Assembly (NCBI RefSeq): GCF_000524475.1
Contig: NZ_BAVQ01000023.1
Span: 125,962-189,961 of the forward strand
Source of the DNA: Tomitella biformata AHU 1821
GTDB taxonomy: Bacteria > Actinomycetota > Actinomycetes > Mycobacteriales > Mycobacteriaceae
DNA length: 64,000 bases
Direction: 5' to 3'
Below the pieces are notes generated by a model. That model had not been told where the DNA came from and did not search any database. It saw only the letters and a program-made list of their open reading frames with translations. Position 1 is the first letter of the stretch. Each line of letters opens with the position of its first letter. The position numbers and the translations under genes were made by a program. Shown here piece after piece: positions 1 through 8,476 of the stretch.

Positions 1-933
1 GAGCACCGCCTCGTATAGCTCCCGCTTGGACACCCCGAACTCCGAGCCGACCGCCGCGCAGGCGTCCTTGAGCCGCTCGCCGTCGTCGACCCTGCGGTTG
101 ACCATGTCCACGAAGGAGGCGGGGTCATGCACCACCGGCGCCGCGCCCTCGAGCACCACGGAGATCTCCCCGCGCACACCCTCCGCGGCCCAGGCGGCGA
201 GCTCGCCGAGGGTGCCGCGCTTGACCTCTTCATACGTCTTAGTCAGTTCGCGGCACACCGCGGCGCGGCGCAGCGGCCCCAGCACCCCGACGGCATCGGC
301 CAAGCAGTCGGCGAGCCGGTGCGGCGCCTCGAAGAACACGCAGGCGCGGGGCTCGTGCAGCAGGTCGCGGAAGAAGGCCTTGCGCGGGCCGGGCTTCCGG
401 GGCGCGAAACCGTCGAAGCAGAACCGCTCGACCGGCAGCCCGGACAGCGCCAGTGCGGTCGTGACGGCGGAGGGTCCGGGCAGGCAGGTCACGCGCAGGC
501 CCGCGGTGATGCACGCGTCGACCAGGCGGTAACCGGGGTCGCTCACCGATGGCATGCCAGCGTCGGTGACCAGGAGAACCGTCTTGCCGGACGCGACTGC
601 CTCGACGAGCCCGGGCAGCCGCGCGGCCTCCACCTGGTCGTAGAAGCTGATGACGCGCCCGCCGATGTGGATGCCCAGCGCGCTCGCGAGGGAACGCGTG
701 CGGCGGGTGTCCTCGGCGGCCACGACATCCGCGGTCTCCAGTGCGCTGCGCAGGCGCGCGGACGCGTCGCCGATCTCCCCCAGCGGGGTCGCCGCCAGCA
801 CGAGGCAGCCGCCGAAACTTTCGCCGTCGAAGGACCCGCGGAAGGCGCCGCGGACCGAGCCGCCGCTGGTCGCCGCCTCGTCGTCCACAACCTCGCTATC
901 CGCTGTGCTGTCTCCTGCCGTGTTGCCGTCCAT
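1..933 (-). CDS. rsmI: 16S rRNA (cytidine(1402)-2'-O)-methyltransferase RsmI, partial at the window edge
   Basis: Methylates the 2'-hydroxyl of C1402 in the ribosomal decoding centre, using S-adenosylmethionine (SAM). The frame from ATG 933 reads 311 codons to the left edge without a stop, so the C-terminus is missing. After a ~40-residue acidic, low-complexity N-terminal extension comes the family core: VLAATPLGEIGDASARL, then VVAAEDTRRTRSLASALGI, then VTDAGMPSVSDPGYRLV, then LPGPSAVTTALALSGLP and FFEAPHRL. These are the SAM-binding and active-site blocks of RsmI. The gene is divergent from pmt with a ~42-bp gap, an arrangement also known from mycobacteria. The identification is firm; only the N-terminal extension is unusual. 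Confidence 0.95.
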   Translation of the reverse strand, partial: MDGNTAGDSTADSEVVDDEAATSGGSVRGAFRGSFDGESFGGCLVLAATPLGEIGDASARLRSALETADVVAAEDTRRTRSLASALGIHIGGRVISFYDQVEAARLPGLVEAVASGKTVLLVTDAGMPSVSDPGYRLVDACITAGLRVTCLPGPSAVTTALALSGLPVERFCFDGFAPRKPGPRKAFFRDLLHEPRACVFFEAPHRLADCLADAVGVLGPLRRAAVCRELTKTYEEVKRGTLGELAAWAAEGVRGEISVVLEGAAPVVHDPASFVDMVNRRVDDGERLKDACAAVGSEFGVSKRELYEAVL

Positions 934-975
934 GGCCACGCTCCCGTTCGTCGGCCCACAGCCTACGATCATCGT

Positions 976-2508
976 GTGCCTCCGCTGACCAGCGCCGCCG
1001 ACGTGCGTGCCGACGAAGCCCCCGACCGTGGGCACATCAATCACGACGACCGCTTCCGCGGCTGGGTCACGACGCTGGTCATCACCCTTATCGCGGCGCT
1101 CACCCGCTTCGCGAACCTCGGGTATCCGACGGACGCCGGCACACCGATCTTCGATGAGAAGCACTACGCCCCACAGGCCTGGCAGGTGCTGCAGAACGGC
1201 GGTATCGAGGACAACCCCGGCTATGAGCTGATTGTGCATCCACCGTTGGCGAAGCAGCTGATCGCGATCGGCCACGCCATGTTCGGTTACACCGGGTTTG
1301 GATGGCGGTTCGCCTCGGCGGTGGCGGGCACCGTCCTGGTGCTGCTGATCGTGCGGATCGCGCGCCGCATGACGGGCTCGACCCTGCTGGGCGCCGTCGC
1401 CGGCCTGCTGCTGATCGCGGACGGCGTCGCGATGGTCGCCTCGCGCACAGCCCTGCTGGACATCTTCATGACCGTGTTCATCGTGGGGGCATTCGGCGCG
1501 CTGTTGGTGGACCGCCAACAGGTGATTGACCGCCTCGAGATCGTCCGGGCCCAGGGCCGCATCTCGGACAGCCCATTCGGCCCACGGCTGGGCTTCCGAT
1601 GGTGGCGATTCGGCGGGGGCGTGTTGCTGGGTCTGGCGTGTGCGTCGAAGTGGGGCGGGCTGTATTACGTCGCGTTCTTCGGGCTGCTGTGCGTGATGTC
1701 GGACGTCGCCGCCCGACGCGCCGCCGGGGTACCGCGGCCGTGGCTGGGCGCGCTCCGCAGGGACACTCCGGCTGCGTTGGCCAGCCTCGTCCTGGTACCG
1801 ATCGGCCTCTATCTGGCAAGCTTCTGGGCGTGGTTCGCGTCGGAGACCGGGGTGGACCGCCACATCGTCGGGATCAAGGTGGGGACCGACGGCCCCTTCA
1901 CCTGGGTGCCCGACGCGCTGCGCAGCCTCTGGTTCTACAGCGCGCACGTCCTGTCGTTCCACGAGTCGCTGACCAACTCCGCGGGCAACCACCACGGCTG
2001 GGAGTCGAAGCCGTGGACGTGGCCGATGAGCCTGCGGCCGCTGCTGTATTACATCTCGGACGACGGCTCGCTGACCAGCTGTGGCGCGGAAAAGTGTGTC
2101 AGCGCGGTCATGATCATCGGGACGCCGGCCATGTGGTGGCTGGCGCTGCCTGTGCTGGGCTGGGCGCTGTGGCGGATCGCGACACGTCGAGATTGGCGCT
2201 ACGCCTGGATCCTGGTGGGCTACGGCGCAGGCTTCCTGCCGTGGTTCTTGAACCTGGATCGGCAGATGTACTTCTTCTACGCCGTCCCGCTCGCACCGTT
2301 TCTGATACTGGGATTGACGATGGTGCTGGGCGAGGTACTCGGGCCACAATCCGCGGGGGCAGAGCGCCGCAAACTGGGCCTGATGTTGGTCTCCGGCTAT
2401 GTGGCACTCGTGGTGGTGAATTTCCTGTGGCTATGGCCGATACTCACGGGAGACGTTATCTCCGACCAACGCTGGCAGATGGAATTGTGGCTTCCCAGCT
2501 GGAAGTGA
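976..2508 (+). CDS. pmt: Polyprenol-phosphate-mannose protein O-mannosyltransferase
   Basis: Integral membrane GT39-type enzyme that transfers mannose from polyprenol-phosphate-mannose to Ser/Thr of proteins during Sec export. At 510 aa it matches mycobacterial Pmt (Rv1002c, about 500 aa). The first periplasmic loop carries the acidic catalytic-type motif in FDEKHYAPQAW (residues ~58-68), followed by the loop LIVHPPLAKQLIAIG and about ten further hydrophobic segments, with YYISDDGS and LNLDRQMYFFYAVPLAPF near the C-terminus. GTG 976 is chosen because the open frame upstream (from 127) only overlaps rsmI antisense, and because this start gives the family length. Thr/Ser-rich exported proteins encoded at 18.9-20 kb and 16.4-18.9 kb are plausible substrates (inference). 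Confidence 0.93.
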   Translation: MPPLTSAADVRADEAPDRGHINHDDRFRGWVTTLVITLIAALTRFANLGYPTDAGTPIFDEKHYAPQAWQVLQNGGIEDNPGYELIVHPPLAKQLIAIGHAMFGYTGFGWRFASAVAGTVLVLLIVRIARRMTGSTLLGAVAGLLLIADGVAMVASRTALLDIFMTVFIVGAFGALLVDRQQVIDRLEIVRAQGRISDSPFGPRLGFRWWRFGGGVLLGLACASKWGGLYYVAFFGLLCVMSDVAARRAAGVPRPWLGALRRDTPAALASLVLVPIGLYLASFWAWFASETGVDRHIVGIKVGTDGPFTWVPDALRSLWFYSAHVLSFHESLTNSAGNHHGWESKPWTWPMSLRPLLYYISDDGSLTSCGAEKCVSAVMIIGTPAMWWLALPVLGWALWRIATRRDWRYAWILVGYGAGFLPWFLNLDRQMYFFYAVPLAPFLILGLTMVLGEVLGPQSAGAERRKLGLMLVSGYVALVVVNFLWLWPILTGDVISDQRWQMELWLPSWK

Positions 2509-2535
2509 CCTGGCACCCCGACCTGGAGGATCCCC

Positions 2536-2916
2536 GTGACCCTTGCCGCTTCGATCGTCCTGCAGCCCAACATCGCGCCCGCGCTCTACGAGCAGTTGCG
2601 TCTGCAGATCATTGCGCAGGTTCGCGCCGGGGAGTTGCCCTCGGGTGCTCGGCTGCCCACCGTGCGGGCCCTGGCCGCGGACCTCGAGATCGCCCCGCAC
2701 ACCGTCGCGCGCGCCTATAAGGAGCTGGAGGCGGGCGGGGTGATCGTCACGCGCGGCAAGCAGGGCTCCTTCATCGCGGAAACCGGCGATGTGACGCGCG
2801 AGCAGGCACAGCGCGCGGCGGTCGAATATGTGCGCGCCGCGCGGGCCCTCGGCTTCGACGACGCCGCCACCCGCGCGATGGTCGACGCCGCCCTCCGCGT
2901 CGACCCCGCCCACTAG
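2536..2916 (+). CDS. GntR-family regulator, YtrA type
   Basis: Short one-domain GntR repressor of 126 aa. The winged helix occupies residues ~10-80 with the signature LYEQLRLQIIAQV, LPSGARLPTVRALA and APHTVARAYKELEAGGVI. The ~45-residue tail is the short all-helical dimerisation segment of the YtrA group, not a full effector domain. GTG 2536 has a GGAGG-type ribosome site 6-8 nt upstream. YtrA regulators usually precede ABC-transporter genes, but the next gene here is a glyoxalase-fold protein, so this copy looks orphaned, and its position 27 bp after pmt may be fortuitous. Its target is unknown. Confidence 0.88.
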   Translation: MTLAASIVLQPNIAPALYEQLRLQIIAQVRAGELPSGARLPTVRALAADLEIAPHTVARAYKELEAGGVIVTRGKQGSFIAETGDVTREQAQRAAVEYVRAARALGFDDAATRAMVDAALRVDPAH

Positions 2917-2993
2917 CGTCCCAGATTAAACCTAGCAAAATTCCTTCGGATGATTGTGCCTATAGCCCCGCCCCGCGACGCACAATTGGGGGC

Positions 2994-3407
2994 ATGACCA
3001 AACGACTGAATCCGTACCTGATTTTCCGTGATGGCGCGCGCGAGGCTATGACCTTCTATCAGTCCGTGTTCGGCGGCGAGCTGGAGATCAGCACCTTCGA
3101 GAGCATGCAGGCCAGCGAGGACCCGGCCGAGGCTCAGAAGGTGATGCACTCGATGCTCGATATCGGCGGCGGGCTGACCCTGATGGGCGCCGATACCCCG
3201 AACAGCATGGAGTTCAGCCCGCGGGCTAATGCCCCGATCTCGCTCAGCGGCGATGAGGAGCCACTACTCCGCAGCTGGTGGGAGGGACTATCTGACGGCG
3301 GCGAGATCACTATGCCGCTCAATAAGGCACCGTGGGGCGACTATTTCGGCATGTGCGTCGACAAATACGGCGTCGAGTGGATGATCGACATCGGCACCGC
3401 CGACTAG
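2994..3407 (+). CDS. VOC-superfamily protein, PhnB/YdcE-like glyoxalase fold
   Basis: Cytosolic 137-aa protein of the vicinal-oxygen-chelate fold. The start NPYLIFRDGAREAMTFYQSVFGGEL and the end MCVDKYGVEWMIDIG are the two beta-alpha-beta-beta-beta halves typical of PhnB-like (3-demethylubiquinone methyltransferase-like) proteins. No complete metal triad of a known enzyme is obvious, so no reaction is assigned. ATG 2994 follows a GGGGGC-type site. The AT-rich gap before it (2917-2993) may hold a promoter. The gene converges on the NAD(P)-binding gene at 3404, with the stop codons overlapping by 4 bp. Confidence 0.85.
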   Translation: MTKRLNPYLIFRDGAREAMTFYQSVFGGELEISTFESMQASEDPAEAQKVMHSMLDIGGGLTLMGADTPNSMEFSPRANAPISLSGDEEPLLRSWWEGLSDGGEITMPLNKAPWGDYFGMCVDKYGVEWMIDIGTAD

Positions 3408-4087
3408 TTGTCCAGCGCAGTCAGTGCGGCGAGGATCGGTGTGGTGCCGTCGGCGAGGTGCAGGATCTTGCCGACCGCCACATTCGACTCCAGAAGCTCC
3501 AGCAGGACGGTGGCCGCGTCGAAGATGGTCACCTGGCCGGAGGCTGCCGCTGACTCCGGCGACGCCTCCTCGAGCCGCACTGTGCCTGACGGCTCCAGAT
3601 CGCTGAGCGGGCTCACCCGCACGATGGTCCAGTCCAAATCCGTCCGCCTCTGGAGGTCCTGCTCTGCCGCGAGGTACTCGGCGAGCCGCGCGTCCGCCCC
3701 ATCCTGGTTTGGCGATCCGGACCCGGTGGCGCTGATCTGGATGAACCTGCGCACGCCCGCGACCTCGGCCGCGTCCGCCAGCATTCTGGCCGCGATGCGA
3801 TTCGCCGAGGCCATACTGCCGCCTTCGACACCGTCCTCGCCGGCGCCCGACGAGAAGACCACCGCACCGGCCTCCTCCAGGTTCTGCTCCAACTCGGAGA
3901 GCTTGACCTGCTCGAGGTCGATGTAGACCGGCTCGGCACCCAGCGCTTGCAGCTCGGTCGAGTGATTGGGATTGCGCAGGAGGCTGACGACTTGGTCGCC
4001 ATGGTCGATGAGAAGTTGCGTCAGAATCAGCGCGACCGGTCCGTGGCCACCCGCGATCACGACCCGCTGCGGAACGTGCTCTGGCAT
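3404..4087 (-). CDS. NAD(P)H-binding atypical SDR (SDR_a5/YhfK-like), copy 1
   Basis: Rossmann-fold protein of 227 aa. The dinucleotide loop is VVIAGGHGPVALIL near the N-terminus; RFIQISATGSG and DLDWTIVRVSPLSD correspond to the central strand and the substrate loop of NmrA/SDR_a5 proteins. These lack the usual YxxxK and often act as NAD(P)-sensing or flavin/quinone-related reductases. ATG 4087 is chosen over ATG 4111 because AGGAG lies 8 nt before it. A paralogue (4739-5416) sits on the same strand behind the DinB gene; the two share the GGHG loop, the ALGAEPV.LDLE segment and the LDWTIVR motif. The substrate is unknown. Confidence 0.85.
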   Translation of the reverse strand: MPEHVPQRVVIAGGHGPVALILTQLLIDHGDQVVSLLRNPNHSTELQALGAEPVYIDLEQVKLSELEQNLEEAGAVVFSSGAGEDGVEGGSMASANRIAARMLADAAEVAGVRRFIQISATGSGSPNQDGADARLAEYLAAEQDLQRRTDLDWTIVRVSPLSDLEPSGTVRLEEASPESAAASGQVTIFDAATVLLELLESNVAVGKILHLADGTTPILAALTALDN

Positions 4088-4188
4088 CTCGGACTCTCCT
4101 CGCGTTGTCATGACTCAAGCCACATTATGCCGGGGCAATTATCCTCGCTAAATCCTGTACCCGAAACTTCAGTGCCAGTATTGAGCCT

Positions 4189-4725
4189 ATGAACCCAGAC
4201 GCCTCGACACCAACCCCCCTGGAGACCCGCGATTGGACCTTCGTGGTTCGCCAACCATGCGCGGAATGCGGCTTCAATCCCGCCAGATTGCGGTCCGCCG
4301 ATGTCCCCCGTCGAATCCTCACAACCATTGATCCGTGGTCCGCGGTGCTGGCCCGCCCCGCCCTCACCGCCCGCCCTACGCAGGGGGTGTGGTCGCCGCT
4401 CGAATACGCCTGCCACGTGCGCGACGTGTGCGGCACGTTCACCGCCAGGCTCGCCTTGATCCTCGCCTCGGCTGGCGACGCGCAATTCGCCGATTGGGAC
4501 CAGAACAGCGCCCAGGTCGAGGGCCGATACAACGACTCCGACCCGGCAGCCGTTGCCGCCCAGTACCGCGCTGCCGCCACCACCTTGGCCAATAAATTCG
4601 CGGGAGTTCTTGGCACCCAATGGGACCTAGAGGGCAGGCGCGGGGATGGCGCGGTCTTCACAACCCGCACATTGGCCGCGTACCTAGTCCACGATCTCGA
4701 GCATCACCTGGTGGACATTGGTTGA
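4189..4725 (+). CDS. DinB-like (YfiT/mycothiol-type four-helix) protein
   Basis: 178-aa protein with DinB-fold helices. The metal-site signature is visible as WSPLEYACHVRDV (His in helix 2) and VHDLEHHLVDI at the C-terminus (second and third His). In actinobacteria many DinB proteins are mycothiol-dependent enzymes or thiol-stress proteins; which applies here cannot be told from sequence. The gene lies between two tail-on NAD(P)-binding paralogues transcribed the other way, which suggests that the three genes were moved or duplicated as a block (inference). Confidence 0.82.
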   Translation: MNPDASTPTPLETRDWTFVVRQPCAECGFNPARLRSADVPRRILTTIDPWSAVLARPALTARPTQGVWSPLEYACHVRDVCGTFTARLALILASAGDAQFADWDQNSAQVEGRYNDSDPAAVAAQYRAAATTLANKFAGVLGTQWDLEGRRGDGAVFTTRTLAAYLVHDLEHHLVDIG

Positions 4726-4738
4726 CCGCACTCCCCCA

Positions 4739-5416
4739 CTATGCCAATGCGGAAACGGCGTCCTCGACCGCCATGTCCCCGCCCAGCAGTGTCAGGATCT
4801 TGCCGACGGCGGCGGGCGCGGCGAGCAACTCTGCGATCACCGCGGCCACGTCAGCCCGGGTGACATTCCCGCGCACAGTCGACGGCCCCGTCAGCGACAC
4901 CAAGCCCGTGGGTGCGTCATCGGTGAGCAGGCCGGGCCGCACGATGGTCCAGTCCAGCTCGTCTCGCTTGACCAGGTCCTGCTCTGCTGCGGTCTTCGCC
5001 ACCAGATAGGCCGCGAACACCTCGTCCACGGAATCGGGAATCGGCTCCCCCGCGCCCATGGCGCTGATCTGCACAAACCGGGTGACACCTGCCGCATCGG
5101 CGGCGTCGGCCAACAGCACAGCCGCCGCGCGGTCCACCGAGTCCTTGCGGACCACCCCGCTGCCGGGGCCCGCGCCCGCGGCGAACACGACGGCGTCCGC
5201 GTCCTGCAGCGCCTCGACGACGTCCTCGAAATCTGCGTGCTCCAGGTCCAGCAGCACCGGCTCGGCACCGAGCGCCTGGATATCGGCCGTGTGGTCGAGA
5301 TTTCGAATCAGCCCCACCACCTGGTCGCCGCGATCAGTGAGCAGTTCGGTAAGAATCTGCGCGATCTTCCCGTGCCCGCCAGCGATAACGATCCGCTTCG
5401 AATCCTGTGCGCCCAT
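4739..5416 (-). CDS. NAD(P)H-binding atypical SDR (SDR_a5/YhfK-like), copy 2
   Basis: 225-aa paralogue of the protein at 3404-4087. The dinucleotide loop is RIVIAGGHGKIAQILTELL, followed by QALGAEPVLLDLEH, RFVQISAMGAG and ELDWTIVRPGLLTDD. ATG 5416 is used because GAGGAG lies 7 nt upstream; a start at 5431 would add five residues without a ribosome site. Like its relative it lacks the classical SDR catalytic tetrad, so it may sense the redox state or reduce a small quinone- or flavin-like molecule. The stop lies 13 bp from that of the DinB gene (convergent). Confidence 0.85.
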   Translation of the reverse strand: MGAQDSKRIVIAGGHGKIAQILTELLTDRGDQVVGLIRNLDHTADIQALGAEPVLLDLEHADFEDVVEALQDADAVVFAAGAGPGSGVVRKDSVDRAAAVLLADAADAAGVTRFVQISAMGAGEPIPDSVDEVFAAYLVAKTAAEQDLVKRDELDWTIVRPGLLTDDAPTGLVSLTGPSTVRGNVTRADVAAVIAELLAAPAAVGKILTLLGGDMAVEDAVSALA

Positions 5417-5542
5417 GGCCGTGCTCCTCAACGTTTGCCGGTTGTCCCTCCTACCAGTGTGTCGAGGTCACCGCATGGCTGCAAGCCATGCCCCGGCAGA
5501 TCACTGGCAGAGGGCCAACCGGACAAAGTTGGTAGCGCAGTC

Positions 5543-6406
5543 CTACTTGGCGGGGTACTTATAGATGCCCTCGCCAGTGCTCAGTCCGAGCTTGCCCTGG
5601 TCGATGTACTGCTCTTTGAGCAGCTTCGCCCACTTCTGCTGCGCCGAGGCGGGGTTCGTGGCCGCGATCTCGTAGACCGTGTTCAGGCCCACCATGTCGA
5701 TGATCTGGAATGGCCCCATCGGCGCACCGGTGCTGACCCGCCAGGCCTTGTCGACCGTCTCCGGGTCGGCGTAGCCATCCACATACAGCTCACTTGCCGC
5801 GTCCAGCCACGGCACGAGGAGTGAGTTCAGCAGGTAACCTGCCTTCTCCTTCTTGATCTCGATCGGCACCATCCCCATGTCCGTGGCGTACTCGACGACG
5901 GTCGCGAACACCTCGGGCGAGGTGTCGGGCGTGACCATGACCTCGGCGGTCTTGTTGACCCAGAGCATGTTCGCGAAGTGCAGCGCGAGGAAGCGGTCCG
6001 GGCGGCCGCTGGAATCCTTGATATCACTCGGCAGAAGCGTGGACGTGTTGGTGGCGAAGATCGTCTTGGCGGGGGCCGCGGCACCGATCTCGGCGAAGAT
6101 CGACTGCTTGAGCGCCAACTTCTCGGGGACCGCCTCGATCACCAGGTCCGCATCCTTGACTGACTCGGCGAGGACGCACGAGTAGGAGACGCGGGCGTAC
6201 GCCGCGTCGGCCTTCCCGTCCGCGGCGCCCTCCACCTGCTCCTTGTAGGTCTCGACAAGGCCCTGGAACGTGGCCTTCGCCTTGTCCAGCGCCGCCTCGT
6301 TGATGTCATACGCGACGACGGTGAATCCGGCATAGGCAGCCTGGAATGCGATCTGCGCGCCCAGCACACCGGTGCCGAGCACAGTGACATTATTCAATTT
6401 CGCCAT
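5543..6406 (-). CDS. 3-hydroxyacyl-CoA dehydrogenase (3-hydroxybutyryl-CoA type)
   Basis: Oxidises (S)-3-hydroxyacyl-CoA to 3-oxoacyl-CoA with NAD+ in beta-oxidation or the butyryl-CoA route. 287 aa, the usual single-function length. The Rossmann loop is VLGTGVLGAQIA (residues ~8-19). The catalytic His is in RFLALHFANMLWVNKTAEVM, followed by the C-terminal helical domain (KEKAGYLLNSLLVPWLDAA, TGAPMGPFQIIDMVGLNTV). ATG 6406 has AAGGAG 7 nt upstream. It lies 101 bp behind oleate hydratase on the same strand, but a hairpin (6489-6506) and another dyad (6425-6445) separate them, so independent expression is likely. The pairing fits fatty-acid use. Confidence 0.9.
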   Translation of the reverse strand: MAKLNNVTVLGTGVLGAQIAFQAAYAGFTVVAYDINEAALDKAKATFQGLVETYKEQVEGAADGKADAAYARVSYSCVLAESVKDADLVIEAVPEKLALKQSIFAEIGAAAPAKTIFATNTSTLLPSDIKDSSGRPDRFLALHFANMLWVNKTAEVMVTPDTSPEVFATVVEYATDMGMVPIEIKKEKAGYLLNSLLVPWLDAASELYVDGYADPETVDKAWRVSTGAPMGPFQIIDMVGLNTVYEIAATNPASAQQKWAKLLKEQYIDQGKLGLSTGEGIYKYPAK

Positions 6407-6424
6407 GAATACTCCTTCAGGCGA

Positions 6425-6445
6425 CGACTCGACCAATTCGAGTCG
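6425..6445 (-). promoter_or_regulatory. Dyad in the leader of the hydroxyacyl-CoA dehydrogenase gene
   Basis: Eight-base perfect inverted repeat CGACTCGA / TCGAGTCG with a 5-base loop, 19 nt ahead of the ATG at 6406. It could be an operator or an mRNA hairpin close to the ribosome site. Function is inferred from position only. Confidence 0.4.
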
Positions 6446-6488
6446 CCGAGTTAGCGAACAGCGGATGACGAACTATTTATTTCACCGG

Positions 6489-6506
6489 GGGTGCCAAATG
6501 GCACCC
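6489..6506 (-). terminator. Hairpin directly after oleate hydratase
   Basis: GGGTGCC / GGCACCC stem with a 4-base loop, starting one base after the oleate hydratase stop codon. On the minus strand it is followed by an A/T-rich run. Probable intrinsic terminator, or a partial one allowing some read-through to the gene at 6406. Confidence 0.5.
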
Positions 6507-6507
6507 G

Positions 6508-8256
6508 TCAGATGACGCCAAACTCATTGAGTAGCGTGCCCATCTCATTATTGAGCAGGTGCTTGCGGAAAATATGCGGCAGCTCGACCTTATTTCCGTC
6601 GCGCATGACCGACGACGCGTGCAGCAACTCGCGCACGTCGTAGATGGAGCCGAAGACCTCGGGCACGCCGCGCTCCACACCCAGTAGTTGGTAGACGGCC
6701 TCCATCGCGGTGCGCACCGAGTATTCGGTGGTGAAGATCGTGTCCCGCGAGCCGGTCTCCGCGAACTGTCCCAGGAAGGCGAAGTTCACGACGTTGTCCG
6801 GGACGACGTTCGGCCGGTCGCCGGGGCGACGCGGCAGGAAGAACGACGTGACGAAGGGCATCATGCACGGACGGGTGATGGCGCCGGTCTTGGCCAGCTC
6901 ATCGATCTCCTCGAGCGGCACACCCATGTGGTAGAGCCACTCCTGGGTGATCTCCTCGCCGGTGCAATCGCGCATCGCCTTCTTGACGTAGTCGCCCGGG
7001 CGGTCGGTGAACAGGCCGTAGACCCACACGACGGTCTGGTCGTCGGGCTGCGCCTTGAAGTGGGGCTGGCGGTTGACGGTGTAGCTCATGAGCCACGACG
7101 AGTCATGGGCCGTGATGATGCCGCCGGTGACGACGCGCCCAGTGCGGGTGCCGCGGCCGCAGATCTTCTCGATATACGCGGGGATGCGCGGGTCGAGGGT
7201 CGTGACGGTCGCCGACTCCCACTGGGACTTCTCGGGCGTGGTGCAGTACTTGTCCGGTCGGCCGAAGGACGGGTCCTGCGCAGCGATCTCACGCCAGAGC
7301 TGCCAGCTGTTGCCCTCCTTGATTTCCGTGTTGAACGTGGCCGGCGTGGCATGGTCACCCCAGCTGGAGTTCTCGACGAGGGAGCCATTGGTGACCATGA
7401 CCAGGTCGTTCTCGGTGACGTCCAGGCCGCCAGCCTCGCCGTCGCGTACCCACGCGATGTGCTTGGCGACCTTGCGGGTGGCGGTGATGTCGAACTCGAC
7501 GTTGGTGACGCGGGTGCCGTTCTGCATCGTGACACCCTTGTCCAGCAGCCAGGTCAGCAGCGGCAGCACCAGGGACTCGTACTGGTTGTACTTGGTGAAC
7601 TTGAGGGTGCTGAAGTCCGCTAGGCCCTTGATGTGGTGGATGAACCGCTGGATGTAGAGCTTCATCTCGAGGGCGCTGTGCCACTCCTCGAACGCGAACA
7701 TCGTGCGCCAGTACAGCCAGAAGTGCGACTTGAGGAAGTCCTTGCCCATGACCTCGTTGATGCGCTTGTCGTAGAGGTCCTCCTCGTTGTCCATCACCAA
7801 CTTCATGATGTCCATCTGGGCCTTCTGGGACAGGCCCAGCTTGCCCTCTGTGCCGCCGTCCTCGCCACGGTTCTGCGTGGTGCGCATCATCGAGTAGTTC
7901 GGGTCGTCCTTGTTCAGCCAGTAGAACTCGTCCAGCACCGACGCGTTCTCGACCTCCAGCGACGGGATCGAGCGGTAGAGATCCCACAGGCACTCGAAGT
8001 GGTTCTCCATCTCGCGGCCGCCCCGGATCAGCCAGCCAGTCTCCGGGTTGCCCGCACCGTCGAGCGCGCCGCCGGTATCGGCAGAGGCTTCCAGAATGGT
8101 GATACGGTCGCCCGCCATCTGCCCGTCCCGGATAAGGAATGCCGCCGCCGCCAGTGAGGCCAGCCCCCCACCCACCAGATATGCGGACTTTTTATCTACC
8201 CCTGCGGGCTTCCGCGGCTTGGCGAACGCCTCATAATTGCCATTGCTGTAGTACAT
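6508..8256 (-). CDS. ohyA: Oleate hydratase (MCRA family)
   Basis: FAD-binding enzyme adding water to the cis-9 double bond of oleate to give 10-hydroxystearate (EC 4.2.1.53). 582 aa, the normal length. The FAD loop is LVGGGLASLAAAAFLIRDG (residues 27-45). The family block ETGWLIRGGREMENHFECLWDL (split here as GWLIRGGREME and NHFECLWDL, residues ~73-95), PFVTSFFLPRRPGDRP and FAETGSRDTIFTTEYSVRTA are diagnostic. ATG 8256 gives the expected N-terminus (MYYSNGNYEA). Such enzymes detoxify unsaturated fatty acids or prepare them for oxidation; the downstream hydroxyacyl-CoA dehydrogenase gene fits this setting. No regulator is adjacent: the IclR gene upstream is on the same strand, 220 bp away. 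Confidence 0.95.
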   Translation of the reverse strand: MYYSNGNYEAFAKPRKPAGVDKKSAYLVGGGLASLAAAAFLIRDGQMAGDRITILEASADTGGALDGAGNPETGWLIRGGREMENHFECLWDLYRSIPSLEVENASVLDEFYWLNKDDPNYSMMRTTQNRGEDGGTEGKLGLSQKAQMDIMKLVMDNEEDLYDKRINEVMGKDFLKSHFWLYWRTMFAFEEWHSALEMKLYIQRFIHHIKGLADFSTLKFTKYNQYESLVLPLLTWLLDKGVTMQNGTRVTNVEFDITATRKVAKHIAWVRDGEAGGLDVTENDLVMVTNGSLVENSSWGDHATPATFNTEIKEGNSWQLWREIAAQDPSFGRPDKYCTTPEKSQWESATVTTLDPRIPAYIEKICGRGTRTGRVVTGGIITAHDSSWLMSYTVNRQPHFKAQPDDQTVVWVYGLFTDRPGDYVKKAMRDCTGEEITQEWLYHMGVPLEEIDELAKTGAITRPCMMPFVTSFFLPRRPGDRPNVVPDNVVNFAFLGQFAETGSRDTIFTTEYSVRTAMEAVYQLLGVERGVPEVFGSIYDVRELLHASSVMRDGNKVELPHIFRKHLLNNEMGTLLNEFGVI

Positions 8257-8476
8257 ATACCCCTCCGCGCAGAAGTTTCCTAACGATATGCAACGCTAGT
8301 CGATCTTCGCGCAGCCGACTGCACATTCTCAAGTTTTGCGAAGACACCCCCACTCGACGATCCCTTATCTAAACAGCGATTTATCCAGAAACCCCGTTCA
8401 CGCAACTTCACAGGCACTGTCAACACCAATAAGTTCTCCCCACACCGACCATGAATGTCCGCCTTTACGCTCTGCC

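Noticed and set aside
127-975. Open plus-strand frame running into pmt
   Set aside because: It is antisense to rsmI, has no membrane or family features, and the GTG at 976 gives the known Pmt length.
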